Assembly (NCBI GenBank): GCA_020080175.1
Contig: JAGHQL010000172.1
Location: 1-58,956 of the forward strand
Reading direction: 5' to 3'
DNA: 58,956 nucleotides
Origin: Glutinoglossum americanum
Taxonomy: Eukaryota > Ascomycota > Geoglossomycetes > Geoglossales > Geoglossaceae
Part shown: positions 36,323 to 47,271 of the stretch, piece after piece
How positions within the stretch are numbered: the first letter of the stretch is position 1
How the letters are laid out: every line of letters starts with the position of its first letter
Made by a program: the position numbers and the translations under genes
The notes under the pieces: generated by a model
The model's input: the letters and a program-made list of their open reading frames with translations, nothing else
The model's database searches: none
What the model was told of the DNA's origin: nothing

Positions 36323-38023
36323 TTCGCCGGATCCTTCGGAGGCGACAGAAGTTTGAGTAATCGGTATATATGGAAGTAGTTACTGATTATTGATCCGAAT
36401 GTTCTTGTATTTAGAGAAGGTCGGCGCCCGATGTAATGTCTAGCGCGCCGGATTTGCCAACAGGATTCTGTCTGACAGAAGCCGCGGTGGCGCAGATCCT
36501 CCTGGTCACAGAGAAATCTTTTGTGACGATGGATAGCTTCTTAATGTTGAGCTTCTTATTCTTCGCTACTGCGATTTATCCAAATAGCCAGCCAGCCTTA
36601 TCCCTCAGCGGGTGGCCTTCAGAGAAGAGTCAAGTCCGTGGTATCTCCGTAAACTCCGCCACGCAACACGACGATCGGATAGCTAAGTATCGCTCAAGAG
36701 ACACGCGTGGGGGCCCTTCGATGTTGTATAGTTCTAGAAATCTCAATGGATGTTCCTAGGTCCTTGGCCGAGAATGTCTACGGAAACGTGGAAGAGGGAG
36801 GTATTGAGTCGGCCCTCAGCAAGCGCGGCGAGTGAAAGACGCCTAAGGTCGGATTGATCGGATGTGACGGGATCGACCCGGCTGCTTCCTCCAAAGTCAC
36901 GAATATAAGAGAGTGCCTTGTGCCTTCCCCCCACGGTAGTTTGGATTGGATTGGAGATGCGATAGACGAGGGTGAGGTAGAGGTAAGAAGAGAGGAAGGT
37001 AGGAACTTGCTAGCACCCACTTTGTTCCGAGGCGATCCAGGAACAATAAAGAATTATGGGGATGCTGCTGCACCTCAAGGTAATGGGACCAATAGGGCCA
37101 GTTTGTGTCCAAGGGGTCAGTGGGTAGTTATTAGGTGAGCCAACAGAATTTGTTACAGGCAATACGCAAGCCCTTTGGGGTGACTCCTGGGATTTCTGTG
37201 GCTCCTGGGGGTTGTAGTGGTGAAAGTGGCGGGAATTGGGTGCTTTGGAGCCAACTATTTTTGAACAATATGGCCGATTACAAATTCACAGTGGAAACAG
37301 CTCCCAGGATGCCATGGAGAATCCTATAATCCTTGCGATCATCATGCATACGAATTGGGGAGGTGATTGGCTGCGGGACGAGGATGGAACACGGTAGAAG
37401 GCAGTCCCGACGGCTTTATCATCACCGAAGGGCAGATGATCCGCTTTCGTCAAGAAGATGGTCGGTGTCGCTCGGCGAGTTTTGACGGAGGCAAAATACA
37501 GATGGGGTATAGGGTATCGATGGGACGTCGATGGGGTGTCGATGGGGTGTATCGATGGGGATATAAACGTATAAGAACAGCTAGTGACGACGTAATCTAA
37601 CTTAAGTCACGTCCCCAGGAGTAATTATCTCCTTCCTCTTACGCCGCAGCCCCCATTCTCTCTTTCCTCTTCCCGGGGACGAAACGATGAAGCCTTGATC
37701 GGTATTTGAGATCTACCGGTATTGTCCGCAACCACCATCCCATCACCATGATCGCATTTTGAGGGAAGGCCATTCCAAAAAATACAAAATAAAATAAGAA
37801 TACGAGAATCAGAAGGCATTGGAACATGAAAATTTTAATGTAGAGTCAGGATATGGTACCCGACAAGATTGTCCGCATTTGATCGATCATGTGACCGTGC
37901 ACCATCGCCCGTTTCTTTCATTTTTGGCGGAAGTCGTGGCAAGCGTTGCACGATCGTCTCTCTCGCTGGATACTCGATCAGAATCTCTACTACGGGCGGC
38001 ATCAAGGCAGATTTTGGAGAAGC
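36323..38023. promoter_or_regulatory. divergent intergenic region, YAP1 / SPF30
   Basis: About 1.7 kb between divergent starts, so it carries both promoters. It contains a short tandem repeat at 37512-37562. The open frames here are short and unconserved; no other gene is supported. Confidence 0.5.
37512..37562. repeat. short tcgatgggg tandem repeat
   Basis: Four or five imperfect units built on (t/g)tcgatgggg(t)(a/g), including two near-exact tcgatggggtg copies, in the intergenic region about 0.5 kb upstream of SPF30. Confidence 0.75.
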
Positions 38024-39063
38024 ATGAGCAACGAACTTGCGTCTTTGGAGGCTGAGGCGAAGGAGTATCGGATACAGGTTTGTTCTACCAAAAATCGGTA
38101 TACTCAAGTGGGTCCCTCGTTAACTCACGCCTCATTCGTTTTAGCTAGAGACTGTTCTCTCCGGTTTACAGGCTGACCCAGAGAACGCCGAGCTTCAAAA
38201 TCTAAAAGCTGAACTCGAAGAGGTCATCTCCCTAACAGAGCTCGCGATCGCAGAACTAAAGCCAGCCTCAGCAGCCACCCATGCAAAGAAACCATCTCCG
38301 CCACCCCCGCCTAAAGAGAAATGGTCCAAGGAAAACCACCCCGCCTTTCAGGCAGGCTACAGAAAGCCAGCGATAACTCCAGTCAGTCCGGTGGATGAGC
38401 CTCAGACTCCAAGCACGTATTCCGTGGGCGACACGGTCCTAGCGAAATGGGTTTCTGGAGATAATTCGTTTTATCCTGCGAGGATCACTTCTATTACGGG
38501 ATCTTCTCACTCGCCTGTTTACATTGTCAGTTTCAAATCTTACGCTACGACCGAAACGTTGTCTGCGAAGGATATCAAATCTATTTCCAACGGAAATGAT
38601 TCGAAGAAGAGGAAGGCAGACAGCTCAACCCCCTTATCTACGGCACCAGTGATACCTGTAAATTCAACGGTTATCTCAGCGGCAGCCGACATCAATCCAG
38701 ATTTGGCTGGTCAGGCGAGACGGGAGCCAAGCAAAGTGAGTGATGGGCCGACTAGGCCGGCCAAAGTCCCCCGAAAGGTCAAAAACAACAAAGAGCTTGA
38801 GGCTGGGAAGAACAAGTGGCAGGACTTCACCACGAAAGGCAAGCTAGGCAAGGTTGCAAAGAAAGAAAGTATGTTTCGGACGCCCACGGGGGTCAACGGA
38901 AGAGGTAAGTTTGGACAACGTCATCTCAACGTGCTCTCGGGAGCAGATTTCTAATTTTTGTGGTGCTGCAGTCGGCTTCACCGGCTCTGGTCAGTCTATG
39001 CGTAAGGATGCTACCCGAACCCGACACATTTACCAGCAAGCGGGTGACGACGAGCAATATTGA
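38024..39063 (+). CDS. SPF30: Tudor-domain splicing factor SPF30 (SMNDC1 homologue)
   Basis: SMN-related factor needed for spliceosome assembly; its Tudor domain binds symmetrically dimethylated arginines on Sm proteins. Exons: 38024-38077, 38172-38904, 38972-39063; 879 bases, 292 residues. The N-terminal helix pair (LAELEAEAKEYR-like; ENAELQNLKAELEEVISLTE) is typical. The Tudor domain at about 97-155 reads YSVGDTVLAKWVSGDNSFYP then ARITSITG and YIVSFKSYATTETL. A Lys-rich nuclear localisation stretch (DSKKRKADSS) follows, then the conserved end KKESMFRTPTGVNGRVGFTG over the last intron. The first donor is GTTTGT. Intact. Confidence 0.93.
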
Positions 39064-40233
39064 ACCGTGCCGGCCTGGCCCCACACCTACCGGTGTGGCG
39101 GCGGCGGTGGAGTTGTTTGGGGATGGGGAGATATTTTTCACATTTATTCCTTATATATAACCTCTGCATGGCCATTCTGTTGGTCTGGTATCGCGGGCTA
39201 ACCAATATCGCCTTTTAAGAGATAGACACACAAAATTCGACTATGGCATGTTTGCGGAGTGGCATCGGGCGTTTTGAGGATGGCTTCGGGTTTTGGACCT
39301 CTAAAAAACTTTCTGCCTCTCCTTCTCCCGCATCACTTAGCTAAGATGAGGCTTTACAGGCTGTCGGCAAATAGTTAATTCGCTACGACTGGGGGACACG
39401 GGCAATGACAGATTATACGTGTGGCAGGCGAGCCCTCAAGTTTTACCCCCTTCATCCGTTTGTGAGGGTCTGACCATTTGCTAAGTCCTGTTCGAAGTCA
39501 AAACTCCAGTACCCTACATTCAAAGGCGCGTTGTCCGGGATCTGATTTTTACTGATATCAAGATCCTGACATGGTGAGTCCTTTGCGCAATTGCCAGACT
39601 TGCACCGCATCCATTACATAAATTAGTTATTTTATGTAGATGTAGTCCGAGAGCTCTACAATCAAACTTCTAATGCGACTTCTCATCCTTAACATGCTTA
39701 ACACCAATCGCTGAATCGCTGATGGCCGTAACCACCAGATACAGTATCAGGGTAAAAGGCGGCGTCAACTTTTGGTACACACGCCAAAACCTGTAGTATC
39801 CGGGCCTCGAATCCACAACACAAAGAGCCTTTAAATTTGGGCTAGATGTGGAAAGTCCTTGAAATTCATTTTGGATCCCACATGAAGGGTGAATTCTAGA
39901 TTAATCTGCATTTTTGGCGGGGCAAGGAGGGCATTCAAAGGCTGTCTTGTTTTCTCTTAAGTTCCCTATCAAGAAGCAAGTATCTCGCGCCTTTAGCATC
40001 TCACAGCTATGCCAAATCGCCATTTACAATACGTATGGAGTTCTTTTTAAATAGTGCAACTGGCTTATGTTCTATCCGTGGAACATAGTCACTTTTGGTG
40101 ACAGTTATAGCGCCGGACTATACGTAGAGCCGATGATAACCGCCCACCAGAGCTTCCCCAGATTCAAATGACTTCCAAAGACCATCCGCTCCAGACAGCG
40201 GTAGAATGCTAATGCTGCGAATGCGATAATACA
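39064..40233. other. intergenic, SPF30 3' and BCKDHA 5'
   Basis: About 1.17 kb, no conserved open frame or RNA gene seen. The BCKDHA promoter is presumably in the right half. Confidence 0.5.
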
Positions 40234-41913
40234 ATGTCTTCACGAGCAGCTCCCCGGATATGTGTGCGAGTGCAATGTCCTCTCTCTCGCATCGCCTCCC
40301 CAGCGCCCTCCAGGCTCCAGAGACACCTCCCCCACAGGCCTCGACGATGGGCCTCCGTTTCCCAGAAACCGGGCTCAGATCAGTGAGATACATCTCCCTT
40401 CTACGCAAGACATGGAGCTAAGGTTGCTAATTGCGGCCAAAAAAAAAAAGCGTGCATTTCCCTGGCGCTGTGAACAGCAAATTTACCACGACGCTCGCCT
40501 TCGAGACACCGTCAACCAATACGGCCATTCCTACATACCGGATTATGGATTCAGACGGAGTGATCGTGGATGAAGAGAGGGCGCCGAAAGATGTTAAGGA
40601 TGAGGAGGCGGTGAAATTGTATAAGGATATGTTGCTCAGTGAGTTCGGAGAGTCGAGAGTGGCGGGGTGGGGTTGTGGCTGACGCGGGGGATAGTGAGTA
40701 TTATGGATCTGATCATGTTTGAAGCGCAGAGACAGGGGAGGATTAGCTTTTATATGGTATATATACATATCTCTCCAGGGAGCTCTATGTCGGTTTCTCC
40801 TGAATAACTTTTTCCCGCGTAGGTGGCCGCCGGTGAAGAGGGCACCATTATTGGGTCAGCGTCGGCACTGACGCCTGACGATGTCATATTCGCACAATAT
40901 CGAGAGGCTGGCGTGCTCCGACAGCGAGGGTTTGGCCTTGACGAATTCATGGCCAATTTTTTCTCAAATGGAAAGGACCTCTCGAAGGGGAGGAATATGC
41001 CGAATCATTTTGCGAGTAGACGGTTGAACGTGGTACGATATTTACTTCCTTCGGTTCTCTTTCTCCTCGACAAGGCGTTGTGGTCGTTTTATCCTTGAAT
41101 TGTAGAGACCCCGAATTATGGTATTAGCTAAGGGGGTGATGATAGCATCCGATCTCTTCTGTTTTAGCAACTCAGTTGCCTCATGCCGCCGGGGCCGCCT
41201 ACGCACTCAAGATGCGACGTCTCGCAGATCCCAACCAACCCCCCGCCGTCGCAGTCTGCTACTTTGGCGAAGGCGCTGCCAGTGAAGGCGACTTTCACGC
41301 GGCCCTTAATATTGCAGCCACTCGCTCTTGCCCGGTGGTTTATATCTGCCGCAACAACGGCTACGCCATAAGCACTCCCACGCTGGAGCAATACCGCGGC
41401 GACGGTATCGCCAGCCGCGGCGTAGGGTACGGCATCGAGACCATCCGCGTGGATGGCAACGACATCTGGGCCGTCCGCGAAGCGACCAGGGAAGCCCGCC
41501 GCCTCGCTCTCTCGGGCGGCGGCAAGCCCGTCCTGATCGAAGCCATGAGCTACCGCGTCAGCCACCACAGCACGAGCGACGACTCGTTCGCCTACCGCGC
41601 GCGCGTCGAGGTCGAGGACTGGAAGCGCAGGGACAACCCCATCACGCGGATGCGCAAGTACCTAGAGCGCAAGGGCATCTGGGACGACGCTCGGGAGCAG
41701 GAATCGAGGGAGGGCATCAAGAAGGAGGTGATGAAGGCGTTTATGGAGGGGGAAAGGGAGAAGAAACACCCTATCGGGGAGCTGTTTACGGATATATATG
41801 AGACGGAGACAGAAGAGGCGAGGGGGCAGAGGGAGGAACTGGGGAGGATTTTGAGGGAGTATGAGGGGGAGTATGACGTTGAGGAGTTTGAGCGGGGGAG
41901 GGAGGGAGTGTAG
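40234..41913 (+). CDS. BCKDHA: branched-chain 2-oxo acid dehydrogenase E1 alpha, mitochondrial
   Basis: Thiamine diphosphate-dependent decarboxylase of the branched-chain keto acid dehydrogenase complex (Leu, Ile, Val breakdown) in the mitochondrial matrix. Exons: 40234-40382, 40451-40638, 40695-40756, 40823-41032, 41146-41913; 1377 bases, 458 residues. The Arg-rich presequence (MSSRAAPRICVRVQCPLSRI) leads into RRWASVSQKPGSD and HVHFPGAVNSKF. The ThDP motif is GEGAASEGDFHAALN with NNGYAIS, and the regulatory phosphorylation loop YRVSHHSTSDDSFAYR is present. The first intron ends in an A11-G acceptor, unusual but with a GCTAAT branch; it gives the only frame that keeps the protein. The loop HPISSVLATQLPHAAG differs from the usual HTISSPLATQ. 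Third positions of the last exon are strongly GC-rich. Confidence 0.94.
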
Positions 41914-42282
41914 GCGGGTTTACCGTTATGCCGCTTGGCCTGTTTCTCGCAGCCCAATCTCCTCCTCTCTCCCTTCTTTTTTTTTTTTTTGGGAGGGGAG
42001 TCTCGTTTGTGTGGGCTTAAAGGGTGCATTATAGAAGTTTTGCTAGCGGTGAAAGGAGGTGGGTAAATCTGTATGATTTTTTTCACAATTACCATCTAGG
42101 AACACGGTGTCTAGGGGAACAGGGTATTTATTTAGAACCTACTAAGCCGATGCAATAATTTTTTCCTTTTATATATATATATATAACAAATTCCCCATGA
42201 ATTCTAACAGCCGATTCTACGTATTCCTCTTTAACGGGGCAAAAACACCCTTCTAAACCATTCCATCTACCCCCCCTTTTTT
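41914..42282. other. short intergenic, convergent BCKDHA / COQ5
   Basis: 369 bases with a T run (41978-41991) and an (AT)n tract (42172-42186). Holds both terminators; no gene. Confidence 0.6.
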
Positions 42283-43319
42283 TTACGGCTTAACCCCCCT
42301 ATGAACAGCAACAACCCCCCCGGTAAAATCCACCCACCCCTTCTCCCCAGGCACCAAAAACCCCGCCTCCCTCACCAACTCCGCCACTTCCTCCTGACTC
42401 TTCCACCGCTCGACACTCTCGACCAAATACGCATAGCTCTCCCGATCCCCAGCGACAACCTGCCCCATCAACGGTATGACCCCAAAACTCCACATCTTAT
42501 ACAGCCGATTGAACGCGGGATTCCCCACCTTGGCGAACTCTAGCATCGCAAACACCCCGCCGGGCTTGAGCACGCGGTACGCCTCCCGCAGCGCCGCGGC
42601 CAGCGACGTGAAATTCCGCGGGCCGAACGCGGTAGTATACAGGTCGACGGAGGCGTCCGCGACGCCGGCGGCGCGCAGGTCCTCGGCGTTGGCCTCGAGG
42701 AAGGAGAGGCGGCCCGAGTCGCGGTAGCGCGAGCGGGCGGCGCGCGCGCGGCCGGCGGCGAGCATGGCCGGGTTGATGTCGGCGACGAGGACGCGCGAGG
42801 CGTGGTCGGCGTGGAGGTCTGTGGCGTGGTCGAGGAGGCGGAAGGCGATGTCGCCGGTGCCGCCGGCGATGTCGAGGATGGTCTGGGGGCGGGCGCCGCG
42901 GGGGGTGCCGGGGTCGAGGAGCTGCACGAACTGTCGCTTCCAGTGCCGGTGGATAGTTAGGGACATTAGGTCGTTCATCGTGTCGTAGGAGGGGGCCACG
43001 GAGGTGAATACTGAGGAGACTTTGTGTGCAGGGGGGAGGGTTAGCGGGCTTGGTTTGGTGGTTCTCCTGTGGAGAAAAAAAAATAAAAAAAACTCGGGCT
43101 TCTACTACGTGAAAAGAGCGAGATCGTTGGGGGAGTACCTTTGGATTGTTTGATGCTCTCTGCTACGGTCTCGAAGCCGAAGCTCGTGGTCCTTTCACTG
43201 GGCTGCTCCTCCTTCTGTGCATGTCGTACTGCGCATGAAAAGCATCGATATGCATTCTGCGATCGTATGGGTGTCGGTATTCGTGGTTGGAGAGTCCGCC
43301 AGACGGTTTTTGATGCCAT
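42283..43319 (-). CDS. COQ5: COQ5, 2-methoxy-6-polyprenyl-1,4-benzoquinol C-methyltransferase, mitochondrial
   Basis: SAM-dependent C-methylation step of ubiquinone synthesis, part of the CoQ complex on the inner membrane. Exons (minus): 43319-43139 and 43019-42283; 918 bases, 305 residues. A mitochondrial presequence rich in Arg/Ser/Thr is followed by SFGFETVAESIKQSK and, across the 119-base intron, VSSVFTSVAPSYDTMNDLMS, the UbiE/COQ5 start motif. SAM motif I is ILDIAGGTGDIAFRLLD, then VLVADINPAML, DLYTTAFGPRNFTS, VLKPGGVFAMLEFAKV, and the C-terminal FTGGVVAVHRG. Very GC-rich codons in the middle. Homologous to bacterial UbiE. Intact. Confidence 0.95.
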
Positions 43320-43725
43320 TGGTGTTGTGGGTTTTGTCGTCTTGGAGTGGAAGTTTAGAGAGATAATTGAAAGACGTTGGTGTCACGTGATATATATTGT
43401 TTATACCGTTACGTCATTGTTGAATTTCCTCCCTAGAGGACGAGCGTCCATTCTACCCTCTGGCAAAGAGTCTAGAGAAGTACAATTCTATCCTTACTTC
43501 TCGAATGCTACGAAATCCTCATCGAAAAGGTTAGAAAGGCCAAGGAGACCTTGATGATTGCAGTTTTAAGAACCCAGCACTAGAAATACAGCCATCTATA
43601 TTCTCATGGCTCCCGCCATCCCCCCTTGCTCGATTCACACATCGAGAAAAATATTCGGATTCGGAAAGGTAGCCTCCACTTTTCCCTCTTAAGATAAAAA
43701 ACCCCTGCGCTACACCCTACCCTGC
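43320..43725. promoter_or_regulatory. COQ5 5' region and RSC9 3' region
   Basis: About 400 bases between two minus-strand genes; must carry the COQ5 promoter. No specific element recognised. Confidence 0.4.
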
Positions 43726-46700
43726 TCAAATCCCCGCAGCAATCGTCCCTGTCAAATCCGCCATATACCCCGCCAGTGGCTTATTATACGCCATCACGAA
43801 CCACAACTGCGGCTCCACCGGCGCAAACAACTTCCTCATCCACGCACTCCGCTCCTTCTCTCCCCCTCCCACAGCTCCAACACCTACATCGCCCTTTCCT
43901 AGATTCCTAGCTAGGTTCCTAAGTACTAGTGCTGCGGTCAGGGGGAGCCCCGCTGCGTCCCCGGCCTCGTCCACGGCGGTGTTGTAGAAGACCTGGCTCC
44001 GGTATTGCGCGTCGTGGGGTCCGTCGGGAGAGATGCTGAGGCTGTGTTTGGCTTTGATGTGGGCTTTCTTGGTTTCCGGCATGTGCGTTTTGATGTGCAT
44101 GCCGACTTTTAGGAGGGATTCGGTCCCGCTCGGGGCGAAGCGGGTGCAGATGCCCCAGTTGCAGGTGTAGCGTCTGCTGGGGTGGATTGTGAAGTCCCAT
44201 TTGCCGTCATCGCGCTGAGGGACACGGAGGTGGTCTTGGATAATGTGGTCCCACATGTTTTTCCCCTTTAGCAGAAATTCTCCGCACTCAGACTCCTTCT
44301 TCCCCCATTCCATCCGCCAGAGACAGCGCTGGTATACGCGGCCTCGAGGATCCATCGGGATGTGCCTTGGTCGGATGCCTTTGATGATGAACTTGGGGGC
44401 GGACCCGGCAAGCACTTGAGCGGTTGCGCCAGCAAAGGTGGTCGAGACGTTCTTGATGAATTCAGCGGCAGGGAGAAGAGCCCCCCTACTGCTGAGTTCT
44501 GAGAAGCGGCTTTGATATGCTTGCCAGAGGGCGATCTGTGTGATGTCTTCGTCCGGATCTTCCTCGAAGCAGGCCCGTAGCCTATACGGGTCATATTAGT
44601 ATATGGATTTGTCGGCAAGGAATGGGACATTTCCCAATCTTACCAGTACCCACTCCTCTCTGGCTCTTCATATTTAAGCAGTTGCTCTAGCAAATCTCTC
44701 GGCAGATTGGGGATTTCCTTGGCGCTGCGCCCCTTAACTGGCTTCTTCATCAAAACCTTGTCGTCCTGTTCCTTCGCTCCATGCAACAGTAGCCGGACGA
44801 GTTGATTGATCAGGCCCTCGATATTCACCTCGGTGAGCATAGCTTGCACATTCTCATCTACAGCGGTGTACTGATAGAGAAAGTCGAGACATGCATTGAC
44901 AAGCTCTTCGTCGTCAATCAAAGTCCAGTCACTAATCCGTCTGATGACCGTCATCGGGACCCCCTTAAGCCGATTGTTTTCCTCAAGGTTCATGGAAATA
45001 CGGCTGATTGCGCGTAAAGTGGTTAAGATGGCGCCACGGTCAGAGCTCTCAAGTCGAGAAAGAAGAGATCTATATAGAGGATCCTCCGGTTCTAGTGATA
45101 GGTACTTTGTTATCTGTTCTGCGATATCGAGGGCGTAGTGTTGTAGTTCAACGACTGAGGGGCGGGGAGGGAGGTTGAGAGTGACGTTGATAAAATCGCG
45201 GACCAGGGGAAGGCGTGAAAGGTGCTCGGCATTTTCTTCCAGCATAGCCATATTCCGAAGAACTAATCCAGCTTCGCTGATCTTGCTTAAGCGGTGGCTA
45301 AACTCCTCGGTCTCCATATCGTCGCCCCGATCCAAAGACTTAAGTGAAGCGATCTTGGCGAGAACGTCGGTTGTGCCATGGATGCCGTCCAGTGTTTGCT
45401 TTTCGTGAGCAGAACTGTCATCCCGATACGAGACCTCCCATTTTACGTCGTAAAACAGAGAGCTAATATCCAAAACCTTCTCAATAAGGCCTTCGGCCAA
45501 GCCAGGGAAAGCTTCAAACCGATACTTTTCTCCTCTTTCGTGAGAGATTTTGACAAGGTGGTGTAATGCATAGTCTTCTTCTTCCCGGATGCCGGATCGA
45601 AGTGCAAGTAAAGTGCGGACGTATATGTTTGGGCCTTCAAAGCCGGCTGGTAGGTGAGATATGTTAAGCAAGCCCCATCGCTACGCTATGGTGATAAACT
45701 TACTTCCCGGTAACATCATTCCCTTGTAGGTCGGGGCAGCCCGGCCTCTCTTTGATGCTGCAGCATCTCTCAAGGCCTTCTGCCTCTGTTTGAAGAGCTC
45801 CGGATTGTTGCCAGGCGTAATTACAGGTCTTAGAGTAAGGGGCATTTGGGGGCGTGGTTCGTAGTTCGCGACAGTAAATGACATGCTCGTTGGGTTAGAG
45901 GAGCTGTTGATGCTGCCACCTAGATATTGCGAAGTGGAATGAGGAGAACTCATATTCGCAGATGCGTTGCGTGTTTGACGCGATGACGACAGATCAGGTT
46001 GAAATAAAACGCGCTGTGGTGGCGCCTGCCGCAGACCTGGTAAAGTAAAGTCAATTTAGAAGTTCGAAGATACCGACTTATAGATAGGTTAAAGCGGTCA
46101 CTACACAAAGCACAGCTTTCACCAAACTCAAAGGGTAGTGGCCGCTCAACCATGCTACCAGTCAAAATATGGAATTACCTCTCGTCACCCTCCCTATGCT
46201 TCCAGGCTCCTCGCTGCCTCCTTTGTCCCGGCTAGGAGTTCCCTGTCCCTCATCACCAGAATGATCAGAGTCGTCGCCGTTTACCAATTGCCCTTGCTCT
46301 CTACTCCCTGGTGGTTTGAAGTTTTCAAGGGTGCGGGTCAGGAGAGCGGCGCCACGTGCGGTTACATCTTCGAGGATTTCCTTGGGTGGTGGCTCCTTCT
46401 TATGGACATAAGTAATTTCATAGGCGCTATTGCAAGAAGCTGTCAGTCGCTGCGTAACGAGTAGCTACGATCTCAGAAATCCAAGTTTCGGCCGGGGGGT
46501 GAAGGACATACGCAAGGTTTTTGTAGTAGGCTGTCTTTAGGTTAAAGGCGAGAGCAGGTAGATTTGATGTCCCCAGATTGAAATGGTGCCCTAGCGATCT
46601 CCAGGCGAGTTTCTCTGCACTGACGACGTCGTAGCCTCCACGCTCAACCACCGTTTTGTACAGTCGAAGGAGGTCAACGTGCCTGTTACCTACTCGAGGT

Positions 46701-46888
46701 TCGCGTTCCAGTGTCGTCCTACACAATCACCAAGGTCTGAGCAGTGCAGTCTCAACAAAGGGTAAACAAAGCGAAAGTGGCCAAACAAACCCTCTTTTCT
46801 CATGGTAATCAGCTAAGCTCCGGATGAAATCCTCATATTCCGGAGATCTCTCTACAGAAGGCTCCCGTGTTCGGCCTGCAGGCGCCAT
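43726..46888 (-). CDS. RSC9: RSC chromatin remodeling complex subunit RSC9 (ARID2-like)
   Basis: DNA-binding subunit of the RSC nucleosome remodeler. Exons (minus): 46888-46791, 46718-46512, 46426-46179, 46036-45704, 45646-44644, 44581-43726; 2745 bases, 914 residues. Start MAPAGRTREPSVERSPEYED, then an ARID domain at about 20-115 (FIRSLADYHEKRG; HVDLLRLYKTVVERGGYDVV; NLKTAYYKNLA). A disordered linker precedes the helical region (GMMLPGTGFEGPNIYVR; EEEDYALHHLVKISHERGEK). The C-terminal RFX-like domain has KYEEPERSGYWLRACFEEDP and FIIKGIRPRHIPMDPRGRVY, followed by a Cys/His region (YTCNWGICTRF) and THMPETKKAH. All five introns are GT..AG and keep the frame. Divergent from the REC114-like gene. 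Confidence 0.94.
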
Positions 46889-47271
46889 GGCGAAATCAGG
46901 GAGCAACCAAGGGAGGACACAAAGTTGCAGAGCTCAAACGATCGATAGCTTTATTAGAGCCGTCAGAAAAGGAATCCCATCTCCAAATGCTGGTTTCGGT
47001 GGCACATAAAAGGCGCCAGAACAATCAGCCGTGCACGAACCAGAAGAGGTCTTACCGTAGTTGGATACTTGAAGCTTTGCGCCTGGTTTGGCTTGCGATG
47101 CGGCGAGAATGTCTGCTTATGTAATCGGGTTATCCCCCTACAAAATCCAAACATGACACTTTGCCTTTATCCCAACTACAACTCCCATATCCGTCTCGGA
47201 AACATATGGATCGTGTGTGGATTATAACGCTAAAGGAGGCTTTGTTCTCTTAACTAAACTTTCAGGGACCG
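46889..47271. promoter_or_regulatory. divergent promoter region, RSC9 / REC114-like
   Basis: 383 bases between divergent starts. Just upstream of the REC114-like ATG is TTAACTAAACTTTCAG, which looks like a branch site plus acceptor, so a 5' exon or 5'-UTR intron for that gene may lie here. Confidence 0.45.
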
